From: Begonia masoniana
Taxonomy: Eukaryota; Streptophyta; Magnoliopsida; Cucurbitales; Begoniaceae
NCBI GenBank assembly: GCA_022432975.1
Contig: CM039503.1
Coordinates: 47,223,259 to 47,287,258 of the forward strand
Length of the DNA: 64,000 nt
Reading direction: 5' to 3'
The notes below the pieces were generated by a model. That model searched no databases. It saw only the letters and a program-made list of their open reading frames with translations, and had not been told where the DNA came from. This document shows positions 24,001 to 35,114 of this stretch, one piece after another (the stretch's first letter is position 1; each line of letters opens with the position of its first letter). The position numbers were made by a program, and so were the translations under genes.

Positions 24001-26214
24001 ATAGTCCAACAACAACATTGAACCAGTAACTATGGGGATAATAAAATAAGATTACCCTTGCATATAGTTGTATGCATATCATATGAGATTAAGTGCAAAT
24101 ATGATCAAGAAGGATATGTTAACATGTTCACAAAGGGTAGTCTATAGTCAATTTTGCAGTTAGATAATTATGCTAATTTATACGTTAGGTTGAAGGAAGC
24201 CGTCTGAATCCTCATCAAGCTCACTCATATCAATTCTGGCTTGGGTGAGGGAAACCTGCACAGTAAAGGATGGTTAGAGGAGAAAATGAGAGGCAGAGAG
24301 AGTATGGGAGAAAGGAACTATGCCATGACAAGAGGATAAATATTGACAGTTAACACCCACCGTACGCATTACGTAAAGGTAGAAGGGCAGAATTGCAATT
24401 CTTCCCGATTCGTCTTTTTCAAACTTCATGAAATTTGAGGGGCTGAAAAATCTTCTGCATTTGGGGCCTATTTGCTCTGTACATACTGAAGAAATGTGGC
24501 AAAAATCTTCATAATTCATCTGTGAAAAAGTTAAGAAGTTAGTAAGAATTGATGGAAGTTAATGGAAGAATTTAGTAGGAGTTAATAGAATTAAGAGAAG
24601 TTAAACATACTTGTAAGTATAAATAGGAGATAGAAATAGAAAATGTAGGAAGAAAAATTGTATGTTTAATAGGAAAAATTCTAGACTAAGTCAGTCTAGG
24701 GAAAGATTGCTTGGAGTGTCGAACTTCCAAATCATTTGTAGTTCTATGTTGTCTTGAATAGTACAAGTGTTGACTGTTGTGATTCAGATTCGTATCAGAG
24801 TGCATAAACGAAGAAGTCTTAGGTCACTTTGAGACTTTTAACTCCAGCTCAACTAGTTGTATTCAACCAATTCTTTTCCTTCCTTATTTTTGCACCAGAC
24901 ATATAGACAGTTCCAAAATAAAACTTCAGCTCAACTTGTTGTATTCAACCAATTCTTTCCCTTCCTTATTTTTGCACCAGAAATTCTGACAGTTCCTAAA
25001 ACTTCATTTTGTCACGCATTATTAAATTGTTATTTTTTAGAAGGGCCAAGCTAATTGACTCAACATTGGCTATAAGCTTAAATTTTAGTTCCAAAATTTT
25101 AGTACAAAATGGAGATGCACTTTAGATGAATAGATACCAATATACCTTTTCCGCACTAGTGACATCATCAATCACACAATTTTCCCTGAGGCAAACCCAC
25201 ATGGCATCTAGATCATCAGCGTTTAACAAAAGATCAGATTGTTTCTGCACAAAAAGGAAAGGTGAATGAATGACAAAGAAAGCCAAAAACATAAAAACAC
25301 AGCAAAAGGAATCATCAGCCAATACACGAACAAAATGACACCTTTAAAAATCGGTACTTTGCCAACCTCTGGACTCTGTGACTAATAGATCCCTCCTCAG
25401 GTTTCTGAACAAAGAAACCAAAAATTCAAGTAAGAATCTTAATAAATAAATGCGAAAATAAAAGTTGCAACAATAATGGTTAAAATGAACAGGACAGCTA
25501 CTTTCCATATTTGCACAGAAACTATGTACAACGAGTCCCGTCAGTAGAATTAATCCGACAAAAAACAGGGCCACGGGAGAGCTTTCATTTGTATCTAGCC
25601 TTCCAGTTCTACCCGAGCTCAAATAAAAAGTTTTACTTCGAGAACAAGAAAACTATCTCAACGCAGCGCCTACCTTCTTATAGAAACTCGGGATTGTACC
25701 CGCTTCAGCACTTTTTTGTTGTTTCTCTTTAAAAATTTCAAGCAAGATTCTCTTCGTCTCAAGCTCTACATACGAGCAAAATCGAAACAAATCAGGGTAA
25801 GTTTCGAGGCCGCCGTACAATTAGTTTAAGTGAAACCATTGATGCAAAAGGAAAACAGTATCCTACCATAAATTTGAACATGTCACACGAAAATCATATC
25901 AGTTCAGAAATTGTAGAACAAAAAAGAGAGAATGTTCGAGGATGGCAGACTTAGTTAAAATTAAGATTGTTACAGTATCAGAACCATGGAGCTCTGAAGA
26001 CATGCTAAAAAACTTTTAAAATGGACAATATCTGGAAAACTATGTAGGGAAAGGAAAATGCAAGAAGAAGCAAACCCATGAGGGCTTCAGATCCAAGTCC
26101 GGCACCCGTTCCAATAAAGCGGCGAAGATTTCGTACCCACGGCATAGAGGAAGCGGGGGGGATCTTCCTCCGGGGGGCTTCGTGGCCTTCCCCATCGCTA
26201 GACCCACTATACAT
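21066..26214 (-). CDS. TON2: PP2A regulatory subunit B'' TON2/FASS
   Basis: Twelve exons on the minus strand: 26214-26076, 25765-25674, 25404-25342, 25244-25146, 24519-24361, 24255-24184, 23951-23819, 23105-23041, 22940-22865, 22330-22229, 22110-21918, 21303-21066. They give 476 aa with every phase consistent and GT-AG introns. The product starts MYSGSSDGEG and ends in the acidic LLQEEEEPEDE tail typical of TON2/FASS (about 480 aa). An EF-hand-like loop, DKDMNGTLSKQE, lies in exon 10. Family knowledge: TON2 is the B'' subunit of PP2A in the TON1-TRM-PP2A complex, which positions the preprophase band and cortical microtubules. An in-frame TTG six bases upstream is not the start; ATG 26214 is. 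A MULE inserted 211 bp upstream has replaced the distal promoter. Confidence 0.95.
24846..25009. repeat. 82-bp tandem duplication in TON2 intron 4
   Basis: Two adjacent copies start at 24846 and 24928 with the word 'agctcaact.gttgtattc' and run through 'ttgcaccaga'. The same intron holds TATAAATAGGAG (about 24620) and a PBS-like 'attcgtatcagag' (about 24789), which may be a decayed LTR-element remnant. Splice sites are intact. Confidence 0.55.
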
Positions 26215-26425
26215 GGCCAAGAACCAGATGTGAGCGCCTATCCAACTAGAATCAGCAGAAATTTGTTGAGAAACTAAATAGGGGATTTGCAGAACCCTAG
26301 CTTTCCATCGCTAACTACAAGTATCTTCGTTTGCATCTCTCTCTCTCTCTCTCACACACTTCCCTCTGCAGTGACAATAATAGTTGGACAAATTTCCATT
26401 AATTTTTCTGCATAGATTATTTCTA
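26215..26425 (-). promoter_or_regulatory. Remaining proximal promoter/leader of TON2
   Basis: 211 bp from the start codon to the MULE target duplication. It includes a TC-repeat tract (26338-26353). Everything further upstream in the ancestral gene now lies beyond 62,890. Confidence 0.5.
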
Positions 26426-26943
26426 GGAAAATTACCGCTTTCGACCTCCAAGTAACCAGTTTTTTCCATTCAAACTTTAAAGTATAATATTTCACGATCC
26501 AAATTTTGAAGTATTAAAAACTTAACAAAACAAATCTCGGCGGACGTCCTATCACTGTCCGTTCGAGAATTTAGCCTAGAACGAACAGTCTCTTAAAAGC
26601 ACAGTCCATCCGTTCATAGAACGAACGAACTCTCTTAAGTAGAGTCTGTCTGTTCTTTAACTTAGGGCTAGAGAGGACGGTCATGACCGTCCAAGGCTGC
26701 ATTCGTTCTCCCAAATATATCAGACCAGAGAAAATTTCTGTAGTTCGCACGAAGAAAACACTTCTCAGAATCGATTTTCTCTCCAACGTCCGGCGATTTT
26801 TTTGCACAAATTCGACCGAAACTTATTCCAGAGTATGATTTTATCGTTTTTAAATTATTTGGTTCGATTATTAGGTAACAAAATTTGAGATATTCTTAAT
26901 TTTTCACAAAGAGGACGGTCACCACCGTCGGACAGTGCGTCCG
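26426..26943 (+). repeat. Left TIR of the MULE
   Basis: Matches the reverse complement of 62297-62880 over about 520 bp with scattered mismatches and small indels, including the phrases CGGCGGACGTCCTATCACTG and 'gaggacggtcatgaccgtcc'. It reaches to the GGACGGTC/GACCGTCC inverted-repeat words that form an array inside the other end. Confidence 0.85.
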
Positions 26944-27139
26944 ACCTCAACAATTTTAATCCAACCTTGTGCTCTGTTCTCTGACAATTCGGCCGAAATT
27001 ATTCCAAGTTATGTATCAATTTTGAATTGATTTATTTTGATTTTGAATTGTTTGGTTTGTGTTTGAATTATTTGGTTCAAATTTTCGAATTGTGCTGATT
27101 TTTCGAGCCCTTAATAAAATTTTTAGATATTCATCGTAA

Positions 27140-27561
27140 ATAGCTGAGAGATTGGTTGATACAGATGAGCCTGCGAACATAGAGTGGTATATGAAGGAGC
27201 ACGCTCCCATATACGGTGATATTCAACTATTTGATCACTTAGAGTGTGAAGGAGAAATACAAGTGCGTTCAATATCGCAAACATTAGACGATGAGCTTTG
27301 TGAACCGTTTAATTCAGATGATGACGAGGCACAAAGCATACGAGTAAAGACAGAAAATTCGGGTGATTTTGCTGTTGGTAGACAATATAGTTCCTTAAAG
27401 GCCATTAGAGACGAAGTACGAGATTATGCTTTGCAAAAAGGATTTGATATCAAATTTGTTAAAAGTGAGAAGAAGAGACTCATGGCAAAATGTCAAGGAG
27501 GAGATTGTAATTGACATCTACATGCTTCGGTCATGCAAAATGAGGTGACCTTCCAAATAAA
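27140..27561 (+). pseudogene. mudrA-like MULE transposase, N-terminal part
   Basis: The open frame from about 27143 encodes the acidic start and MuDR-type DNA-binding region (AVGRQYSSLKAIRDEVRDYA, then KKRLMAKC), followed by an HLHAS motif after a TGG-to-TGA stop near 27513. Copia-3 interrupts the gene in the middle of the codons for TFQIK; the frame resumes at 46751 after one copy of the ATAAA duplication. The DDE catalytic core and SWIM zinc finger expected next are missing from both parts, so an internal deletion removed the catalytic region. The protein would bind TIRs and cut the element; this copy cannot. Confidence 0.8.
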
Positions 27562-28524
27562 TGAAGGATCGTAATTGTCTAAAAGGGGGGTGAATTAGAA
27601 ATTTCTTAACCTAATCGTTTTTAATAATGCAAATTAGGTTTATTTTATCTACTCTCTTTGTATGCAATTACTAAAATTATAGCAGACAAGCAAGCAAGTT
27701 AAAGTAAGAGAGAAGGAAATTGACACCGAAGTTTTTAACGTGGTTCGGCCAATCCTGCCTACTTCCACGCTCCAAGGCTCCCCCTTGAAGATTCTTTCAT
27801 TCTCCTCACGAGAAATCTAGATCGAACTTCACGGGCGTCGATCTACTACTTTTACACTTTTGGATTGAACTTCACGGGCATCAATCCACTGCCTTACATT
27901 TTTTACAAGATGAAGATACTGAGCACAAGACTACACTCTCTCAAAAGCTAAATCTCAAGTTATGATCTAGAGAGATGTAAACAGAGATTATCGCGTAAGC
28001 TCGTAGGAGTTCAGAGTGACTGTTTAAAAGATTGGCAAAAAGTTCTTCTCCCGAGCTTCATTCTTCTTTTTATACTCTTGTCTGTAATCCGCGTCTCATT
28101 CGGAAGGCTCCTTATTTCCGTACAAAAATATGACCGTTGAAGAAGAAATATAGCCATTGGAGTCTGCTTTGGTCAACATTTAAGACTCTAGACGTTCCCC
28201 TTTGGACGAATGAGTTTGGACGAATTTGTTTGGTCTGATGTTGGACGAATGCTCGTCGGACTAATGTTTCGCATGAATTCATTGTTGTCGTACATGTGAT
28301 GACCCGAATAGACACGTATGAAGAGGAACCACCCAGTGCTCTGCGAATCTTGAGTGGGACTTGGGTCGGAGGGTGACGTGCTGGGTTAAACCTCCGCGGA
28401 TCCCGGGTTGGACTTGGGGCGGAGGGTTCGGTAGTAGAAAGGGGAGTCGTCACAATCCCACATTGCTTGGGGAAGTTTGTGGAAATGAAACATATGTAAA
28501 GAGACCCTCCCAATATAGTAAGAC

Positions 28525-28627
28525 GTGTTTTGGAGCACAATTGACAACGGATCCCATAAGAACTCCGAAGTTAAAAGTACTTCGGCGAGAGTAGTACCAG
28601 GTTGGGTGACCGACTAGGAAGTCCTCG
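28525..28627 (+). other. 5S rRNA-like segment in Cassandra LTR 1
   Basis: Contains CGGATCCCATAAGAACTCCG, AAGTTAAA, CGAGAGTAGTACCAGG and GGGTGACC...GGAAGTCCTCG, collinear with plant 5S rRNA including the internal promoter region. The first bases of true 5S are degenerate, so this is LTR sequence and not a 5S gene. Confidence 0.88.
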
Positions 28628-28940
28628 CCAAACAAAGCCGTGAGGGGAGGATATTGGGCTACGACCCAATCTTTAGAGCGGAAAATATCTTACTGGGAAA
28701 AGGGGTCGTTACAAATGGTATCAGAGCCTGTACCCAACAGAAAATGTGGCCAACGAGGACGTTGGGCCCCCGAGGGGGGTGATTGTGATGACCCAAATGA
28801 CACTGAGGAGGAACCCGGATCCCGGGTTGGACTTGGGCTGAGGATTCGGTCATACAAAAGGGGGTCATCACAATCTCACATCGCTTGGGAAGTATGTGGA
28901 AATGAAACATATGTAAAGAGACCCTCCCAATATAGTAAGA

Positions 28941-29045
28941 CGCGTTTTGGAGCACAATTGAAAACGGATCTCATAAGAACTTCAAAGTTCAAAGTGCTTC
29001 CGCGAGAGTAGTACCAGGTTAGGTGACCGATTGGGAAGTCCTCGC
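28941..29045 (+). other. 5S rRNA-like segment in Cassandra LTR 2
   Basis: Same block as in LTR 1 with a few changes (CGGATCTCATAAGAACTTC; CGAGAGTAGTACCAGG kept). Nearly identical to the block in LTR 3. Confidence 0.85.
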
Positions 29046-29426
29046 CAAACAAAGTCATGAGGGGAGGATATTGGGCTACGACCCAATTCCCAAAGCAGAC
29101 AATATCTTACTGGGAAAAGGGGTCGTTACAAATGGTATCAGAGCCTGTACCCAACAGAAAATGTGGCCAACGAGGACGTTGGGCCCCCGAGGGGGGTGAT
29201 TGTGATGACCCAAATGGACACGTATGAGGAGGAACCACCCAGTGCTCCGCGAATCCCGAGTGGGACTTGGGCCGGAGGGTGACGTGCTAGGTTAAAACTC
29301 AGCAGATCCGGGTTGGACTTGGGCTGAGGATTCGGTCATACAAAAGGGGGTCATCACAATCTCACATCGCTTGGGAAGTATGTGGAAATGAAACATATGT
29401 AAAGAGACCCTCCCAATATAGTAAGA

Positions 29427-29531
29427 CGCGTTTTGGAGCACAATTGAAAACGGATCTCATAAGAACTTCAAAGTTCAAAGTGCTTCCGCGAGAGTAGTAC
29501 CAGGTTAGGTGACCGATTGGGAAGTCCTCGC
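29427..29531 (+). other. 5S rRNA-like segment in Cassandra LTR 3
   Basis: Same 5S-like block, nearly identical to that of LTR 2 and more distant from LTR 1, which suggests LTRs 2 and 3 share a more recent ancestor. Confidence 0.85.
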
Positions 29532-30285
29532 CAAACAAAGTCATGAGGGGAGGATATTGGGCTACGACCCAATTCCCAAAGCAGACAATATCTTACTGGA
29601 AAAAAGGGTCGTTACAATACATTTTGGACGCTTGCTCGTTGGATGAATACTTTGGACGATTACGGGTCGAACGAGTACTTTGGACGAATGCGTCTGTCTT
29701 TACTTTGAACGACTGCGTCGGACTAATAACTTTGTACGAATGCGTCTGTCTTTACTTTGGTCGATTGCGTCTGTCTTTCTATGTGGACGAATGACTTCGG
29801 ACTAATAACACTTAACCAAAAACGTCAGAAACATAATACCCTTTTCAAAGGGCATTTCCAGATAAATGCAATAAACACAGTAATCCAATTATTCAATTTA
29901 TATATTTCATATTAATCACAATCATCAAAAACATAGTTAGACTTAAACACTATTTAAGTCAACAATCTCCCCCTTTTTTATGATGACAAATATATGATCT
30001 GATTCAACAGATCAATCTGCATTTCAGCTTAAACTTACATACTCTCTCATACTCTATGCAGTATTCATTATCAATAAGTCTTAAGTATGCATTCAGTAAA
30101 TTCTTAAATATGCATTTGGTAAATTCTATATCCTTCTCCTCCTTTGACATTATCAAAAAAATAAAAACTTATAGAAGGAATGTCATTCAGCACAGCACTT
30201 TAGAGATGACAGTGATAAAACATTCTCAGGGTTAAAAAAAATATCATTCACAGTGTTAAAAAAATAAAAAATAAAAAAAATATTC

Positions 30286-32203
30286 CTAGTTCTCAGGGGA
30301 GGGGGGATTCTCCCGGTGCATGATATCCCATAATTGATCAAGGAAATCATCCTTATCATGAGAGGATTCCACCTGAGGATTAATTTCCTCAACAAGAGAG
30401 AAAGGATGAACACTGGCATCATTAATTGTATCCCCTGCATCTTCCATAGGCATATCGACATGGTCAGCTATTGCAAGATCAGCAGGAACAGCACCAACAT
30501 CAACAATATCTGGATTACTAGTAGCTGGCTAATCAACAATAGTTGGAGCAGGCACTGGCTCAGCACTTGAAGGAATAGCTGAAGTAGCTGGACGAGCTGC
30601 CTCAAGAGTCTCGTCACTTTTATCCAAATTCTCATCCGCATTAGAGGGATCACCAGCACTTCTAGTCATAAGGGTGCTAAGGTCTCCAATATGAGTGATA
30701 ACTCTGTCACAATCTCGCTGCAATTACGCTGTTAAATGACTTGAATGGAATCTAACGGAGGAGACGACATCATCAATAGCTTTACTTTGATTTGATTCTA
30801 TTAGATCAATATGTTTGTGCAGTCCTTGAATGGTAGCTGCGAGATTGTCTAATTGTGATAGGACATAAGTTTCAAACTGATCTTGGTGGGAAAAATACAT
30901 GGACTGAAAGGATTCCTGACCAGTGCCAAGGCTTTCAATGCTTGCCTGAAGCTCATGATATTGGTCCTCAGAAATAGAATTCCTCACTGGAGAAGTGGGA
31001 GGACCTTTAGTTATAGGAGGAACACGAGCTGGCAATGAAGGGATCGGAGTAGGAGAGGAGTAGGAGTTGGACTGGTTGGGCGTGGAAGAGGTTGTAGGAG
31101 AATATCAGCTTGGACTGGAGGAAGTTCATGATCACTCGCAGGCTCTTAAGTGTGAATTTGAACATGACTGACCTCTTCAGGAGCTTGAATAAGGAGAACT
31201 GGAGGTGGCAAAGGATGAAGGACAGGAAGAAGAGTGTCATCTTGAGCACTTTCTTCCTCTTCTTCTTCGTCAATCATCAAGCGACTTGAAACACCTCCTT
31301 GACCAACTTTTTCAACCAGCACACCTTGAGCATTTCTAGTTATTCCCATTCTTAACAAGGTAGAGGACGAGAAGAAATCGGATTTCCTCAGAACTAATTC
31401 CGTGTCAGAATCCGGTAATTTGACACCAAACCTTTGAAAAATCTTCATGAGCAGAAGATTGTATGGCAGAGACTTGGATACATTGCAGACAACTTGAAGC
31501 ATTCGATTTAAAACAATGTAGCCAATATGAAATGGTTCACATTTGAATAGCTGACCAAGCAATAATAGATCAATTCCACTGACATGGTCTCTATGACCAT
31601 CTATTGGCAAGATGTTGTAGTGGATCATCTGGTGGAAGACTCTTGCCCTAAAGTTTAAATCCTTGCTCTTCAACTTCATGGGAGAGTTAGTAGGATCCTT
31701 AGCAATCAATTTCACTAAGTTCTTGCCTGCAGGCTTCTCAAGAAATGACAGATTCTTTGCCGTCTCAAAGAATCTCCGTGAACCATTCAGAAACTCACAG
31801 TGGAGGATTTCATGGATCAGCTCCAGAGTCAGTTCAATATGTCTTCCATAGACATAACTCCTAAGGATGAGAGGTCGCATAGAATGTTCCAGATTGGCAT
31901 AAAATATCTTAATCGGAGTTTCACAATAATGAAACTTTAAATCAAATAGCCTCATTAATCTCATCGTAAGTAATGGTTCTTCTAAGTGCAAACCAGACAA
32001 ATCGCGAAAAACTATTCCTCTAGAACGAATAAGAGGTTTGATTTCAAAACCTTCATAGTACCTATTAAAAGCGGCCTGATTAATGAACTCATGATTTGGC
32101 CATTTAAGAGGTGGAGGAACTACGACAGACTGTGCATCCACTGGATGAAAAGTCTTTTGCTTTTTCGCGAGAAGACTTGGTTTGTGCGAGAGGAAGATGC
32201 CAT
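30286..32203 (-). pseudogene. Copia-3 third ORF: PF20167-type domain plus coiled coil
   Basis: Starts at ATG 32203 (MASSSRTNQVFSRK, like the Copia-2 copy). One frameshift near 32140 separates the start from the long open frame 32141-31146. That frame has the PF20167-type pattern: FYANLEHS, SYVYGRHIEL, LKSKDLNFRARVFHQMIHYN, ILPIDGHRDH, GYIVLNRML, LPYNLL. An acidic stretch follows (DEEEEEESAQDD, about 31270-31230). After further frame breaks, 31035-30529 encodes a helical heptad-like region (QLDNLAATIQGLHKHIDLIE, then SVRFHSSH) and a Pro/Ala-rich tail ending at TAG 30286-30288. It occupies the 'env-like' position of Sireviruses, but I see no signal peptide or membrane segment. Function unknown. 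Confidence 0.75.
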
Positions 32204-32391
32204 TGATAATAATTTAGATTTCTGGTCAAAGACGGAGTTTGGAGAGGTTTTTGATTGGTGCTAAAGTTCAAAGAGTTCCTGGAGATGAAAGTAGGAATCG
32301 CTGGACGAACGAAAGAAATCGAGAGGTTTTAGAAGGGTTTTCAAAAGTTAGGGTTTCTGTAACATTTTGAAAGATTTTATCGGCCATTTTG

Positions 32392-32515
32392 ACAACATCT
32401 ATTGTGAACGTCCATTGTAACAGCGTCCATTGTCAACGTCTACTGTGACAACGTCCATTGTCAACGTCTACTGTGACAACGTCCATTGTCAATGTCCATT
32501 GTGACAACGTCCATT
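32392..32515 (-). repeat. Spacer repeats between Copia-3 pol and ORF3
   Basis: About seven short units around AACGTCCATTGT and AACGTCTACTGTGAC on the plus strand, spaced roughly 15-20 bp. On the element's own strand they read TGGACGTTG, the inverted form of the CGTCCA words in its LTR. They lie just upstream of the ORF3 leader. Confidence 0.7.
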
Positions 32516-32607
32516 CATTTCAGAGAGAAATAACTCTTGGAGATCGTCTATTTCTTCATAGACCACACTGTTTATTGGCCAATATTCTCCAACAGAAAAG
32601 TAGAACC

Positions 32608-35109
32608 TTAATTTTTCTCATTCCTAATGAGATCTAACCTTATTCTAATATTATTGAAGGTATTCCAATCTAATGGCTTTGTAAAGATATCTGCCAATTG
32701 ATCAGTAGAGTTGACAAATTCTAAGGTGATATCACATTTCTAAACATGATCTCTAATGAAATGATATCTAATATCAATATGCTTAGTCCTAGAGTGTTGG
32801 ATAGGATTCTTAGAAATGTTAATTGCACTAGTGTTTTCACATCTAATTAGAATCCTATCATAGAATAGATTGTAATCTTCCAAGGTTTGCTTCAACCAAA
32901 ACATTTGTGCACAACAACTGCCAGCAGCATTATATTCACTTTCGACCGTTGAAAGTGCAACATAATTTTACTTCTTGGAGTACCAGGAAATAAGAGACTC
33001 ACCAAGGAATTAACGTGTTCCACTCGTGCTTTTCCTATCTACTAGACTCCCAGCATAATCAGAGTCAGAATATCCTATGAGATCAAAGGATGTACCCTTC
33101 GGATACCATAAACTTAAATCATATGTCCCACTTAGATATTTGAAAATTCTTTTAACAGCAGTTAAGTGAGATTCTTTAGGAGAAACTTGAAATCTAGCAC
33201 ATAAGCACACACTATGAAGGATGTCAGGTCTGCTAGCAATGAGGTATAGAAGGGATCCGATCATACCTATGTACTTCTTAATATCAACACTTGTTCCATT
33301 CACATCCTTGTCCAATTTTGTAGTTGTGCTCATGGAAGTTCTAGAGAACTTATAAGACTTTAATCCAAATCATTTTAAGAGGTATTTGATGTATTTTTCT
33401 TGACAGAAGAAAATTCCATCTGGTTTTTGACAAATTTGAAATCATAGGAAGAATTTTAGCTTTCCCATCATACTCATTTCAAACTCACTTTGCATAAGAG
33501 TGACAAACTCATCACAAAGTAATACATTTGTAGAACCGAATATGATGTCATCAACATAGAGTTGAACTATTAGAATGTCTTTGTCCTTTTACATGGTAAA
33601 AAGGGTTTAATCGGTATTACCTTTTTTGAACTTCATTTCCTCAAGGAAATTCTTCAACCTATCATACCAAGCTCTAAGAGTTTACTTAAGTCCATATAAG
33701 ACTTTCCTAAGCTTGAACACATGATCAGGTCTATCAAAAGCTTCGAAACCTTGAGGTTGTTCCATATAGACTTCTTCTCGAATATACCAATTAAGAAAAG
33801 TACTTTTTACATCCATTTGAAAAAGTGTAAAATCTTTGTGGCAAGCTAAAACTAAGAGCATCTGAATTGACTCTAAATGAGCTACTGGAGCAAAGGTTTC
33901 CTCAAAGTCAATTCTTTCTTCTTGATTGTACCCTTTGGCAACTAACCTAGCTTTGTTTGTGACCACAATTCCATTGTCATCCATCTTATTCTTAAATACC
34001 TATTTGGTTCCAATAATGGGATGATTATCGGGTTTTGGAACAAGTTCTCAAACGTTGTTCCTTTCGAATTGGTTTAATTCATCTTGCGTAGCCACTATCC
34101 AATTTTCATCCAATTCGGCTTCTTCAAACTTCTTAGGCTCTATTTGTGAAATGAAGGCTACATTTGCACATAGATTTTTAAGGGAGGCTATAGTTTTGAC
34201 TCTAATGTTGGATCACCTAGAACTTCATCTAAATGATGATCTTTTACATATTTCCAATATCTTGGAAGAACAACATTTTCATCCTTGACTGGGACAATGT
34301 CTAGAGAATTTGAAGAAGGATCTAGGGAATTTTCTCATTGAATTGTTTCAGCAGGTTTGTCTAAGGAGAGAGAATCTAATTGCTTTTCTAAAATAACATC
34401 CTCATCCACATTGATTGTGGGTTGAGGGGTCTCATCAAAATTGACATGCATGGATTCTTCTACAACTAGTGTTGTTTTATTGAATACCCTATAAGCTTTA
34501 CTGGTTAATGAATATCCAATGAATATTCCAAGATTCGTCTTAGAATCGAATTTTCTCAAATTATCCTTGGTGTTAAGAATGAAACATTTACAACCAAAGG
34601 CTCTAAAATACTTAACACTAGGAGACTTGCTGTTCTATAGCTCATAGAGTGTTTTTTTTAAAATCGGTCTTATGGAGACACGATTTAGTACATAGTAAGC
34701 TGTGGAAACAGCTTCTACCCAGAAATATTTTGGAAGGGAGTTTTCATTGAGCATGGTCCGAGCAAGCTCTTGAAGGGACCTATTCTTCCTTTCAACAACA
34801 CAATTCTGTTGAAGGTTCTAGGGGATGAGAAATTGTGCTCAATTTCATGTTTGAGACACAATAGTTCAAATTTTTCATTCTCAAATTCTCCACCATGATC
34901 ACTACGAATAGCAACAATGATGGGTTCCTTTTCATTTTGAACTCTCTTCCTAAAGCTAGAGAAGGTATCAAAAGTTTCATCCTTTGACTTTAGAAAGAAT
35001 ACCCAAGTGAATCTAGAGAAATAATCTACAATGACAAAGACATAATGTTTGCCTCTTAGACTAGCAATATTTGAAGAACCGAAAAGGTCCATGTGAAGTA
35101 GTTGTAGAG
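32608..35109 (-). pseudogene. Copia-3 pol, integrase core to RNase H
   Basis: The minus strand from 35109 encodes HMDLFGS, IRSDHGGEFENEKF (integrase), then the reverse transcriptase (about 34.05-33.4 kb) and RNase H (SDSDYAGSLVDRKST about 33.07 kb), ending at TAA 32608-32610. Several stops and frameshifts are present (for example between 33682 and 33333). Its 5' continuation (protein MGKQTKSSFASKN) is found at 44654-44712, across Copia-2, which proves that Copia-2 landed in this integrase gene. Confidence 0.85.
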
Positions 35110-35114
35110 GTTTG

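Larger units (their letters stand above)
28295..29616 (+). mobile_element. Cassandra TRIM retrotransposon, LTR-internal-LTR-internal-LTR
   Basis: Three LTRs (28295-28713, 28784-29130, 29201-29616) each begin TGTGATGACCC and end GTTACA, and each carries a 5S rRNA-like segment, the hallmark of Cassandra. The two internal domains are only about 70 bp and hold a primer binding site (AATGGTATCAGAGCC) and a purine tract (GAGGGGGGTGAT). Flanks are GTACA and ATACA, a 5-bp target duplication with one change. The middle LTR lacks about 70 bp near its start. No protein is encoded; movement depends on other elements. It sits inside the 3' LTR of Copia-3. Confidence 0.92.
27562..29964 (-). repeat. 3' LTR of Copia-3, interrupted by Cassandra
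   Basis: On the minus strand it begins TGTTGACTTAAATAGTG directly after the polypurine tract AAAAAAGGGGGAGAT and ends at 27562. Without the Cassandra insert and its target duplication it is about 1076 bp, close to the 1066-bp 3' LTR of Copia-2. It contains many CGTCCAA / TTGGACG words. Confidence 0.85.

Noticed and set aside
24274..24360. Extension of TON2 exon 5 into VGVNCQY and beyond
   Set aside because: The GT donor after VMRT (24360-24359) and the next exon starting VSLTQARID restore the family sequence; the extension is intron.
28525..29531. Three 5S rRNA genes
   Set aside because: The blocks sit inside LTRs with TG...CA ends and PBS/PPT neighbours and their 5' part is degenerate; they are Cassandra LTR segments.
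30183..30659. Leu-rich minus-strand frames resembling membrane proteins
   Set aside because: Shifted frames of the decayed ORF3 tail of Copia-3; hydrophobicity follows from reading the Ser/Pro/Ala-rich coding in a wrong frame.
31146..32141. A retroviral-type envelope gene in the third ORF
   Set aside because: No signal peptide, membrane anchor or cleavage site is visible; the motifs fit the PF20167 plant transposon protein family instead.
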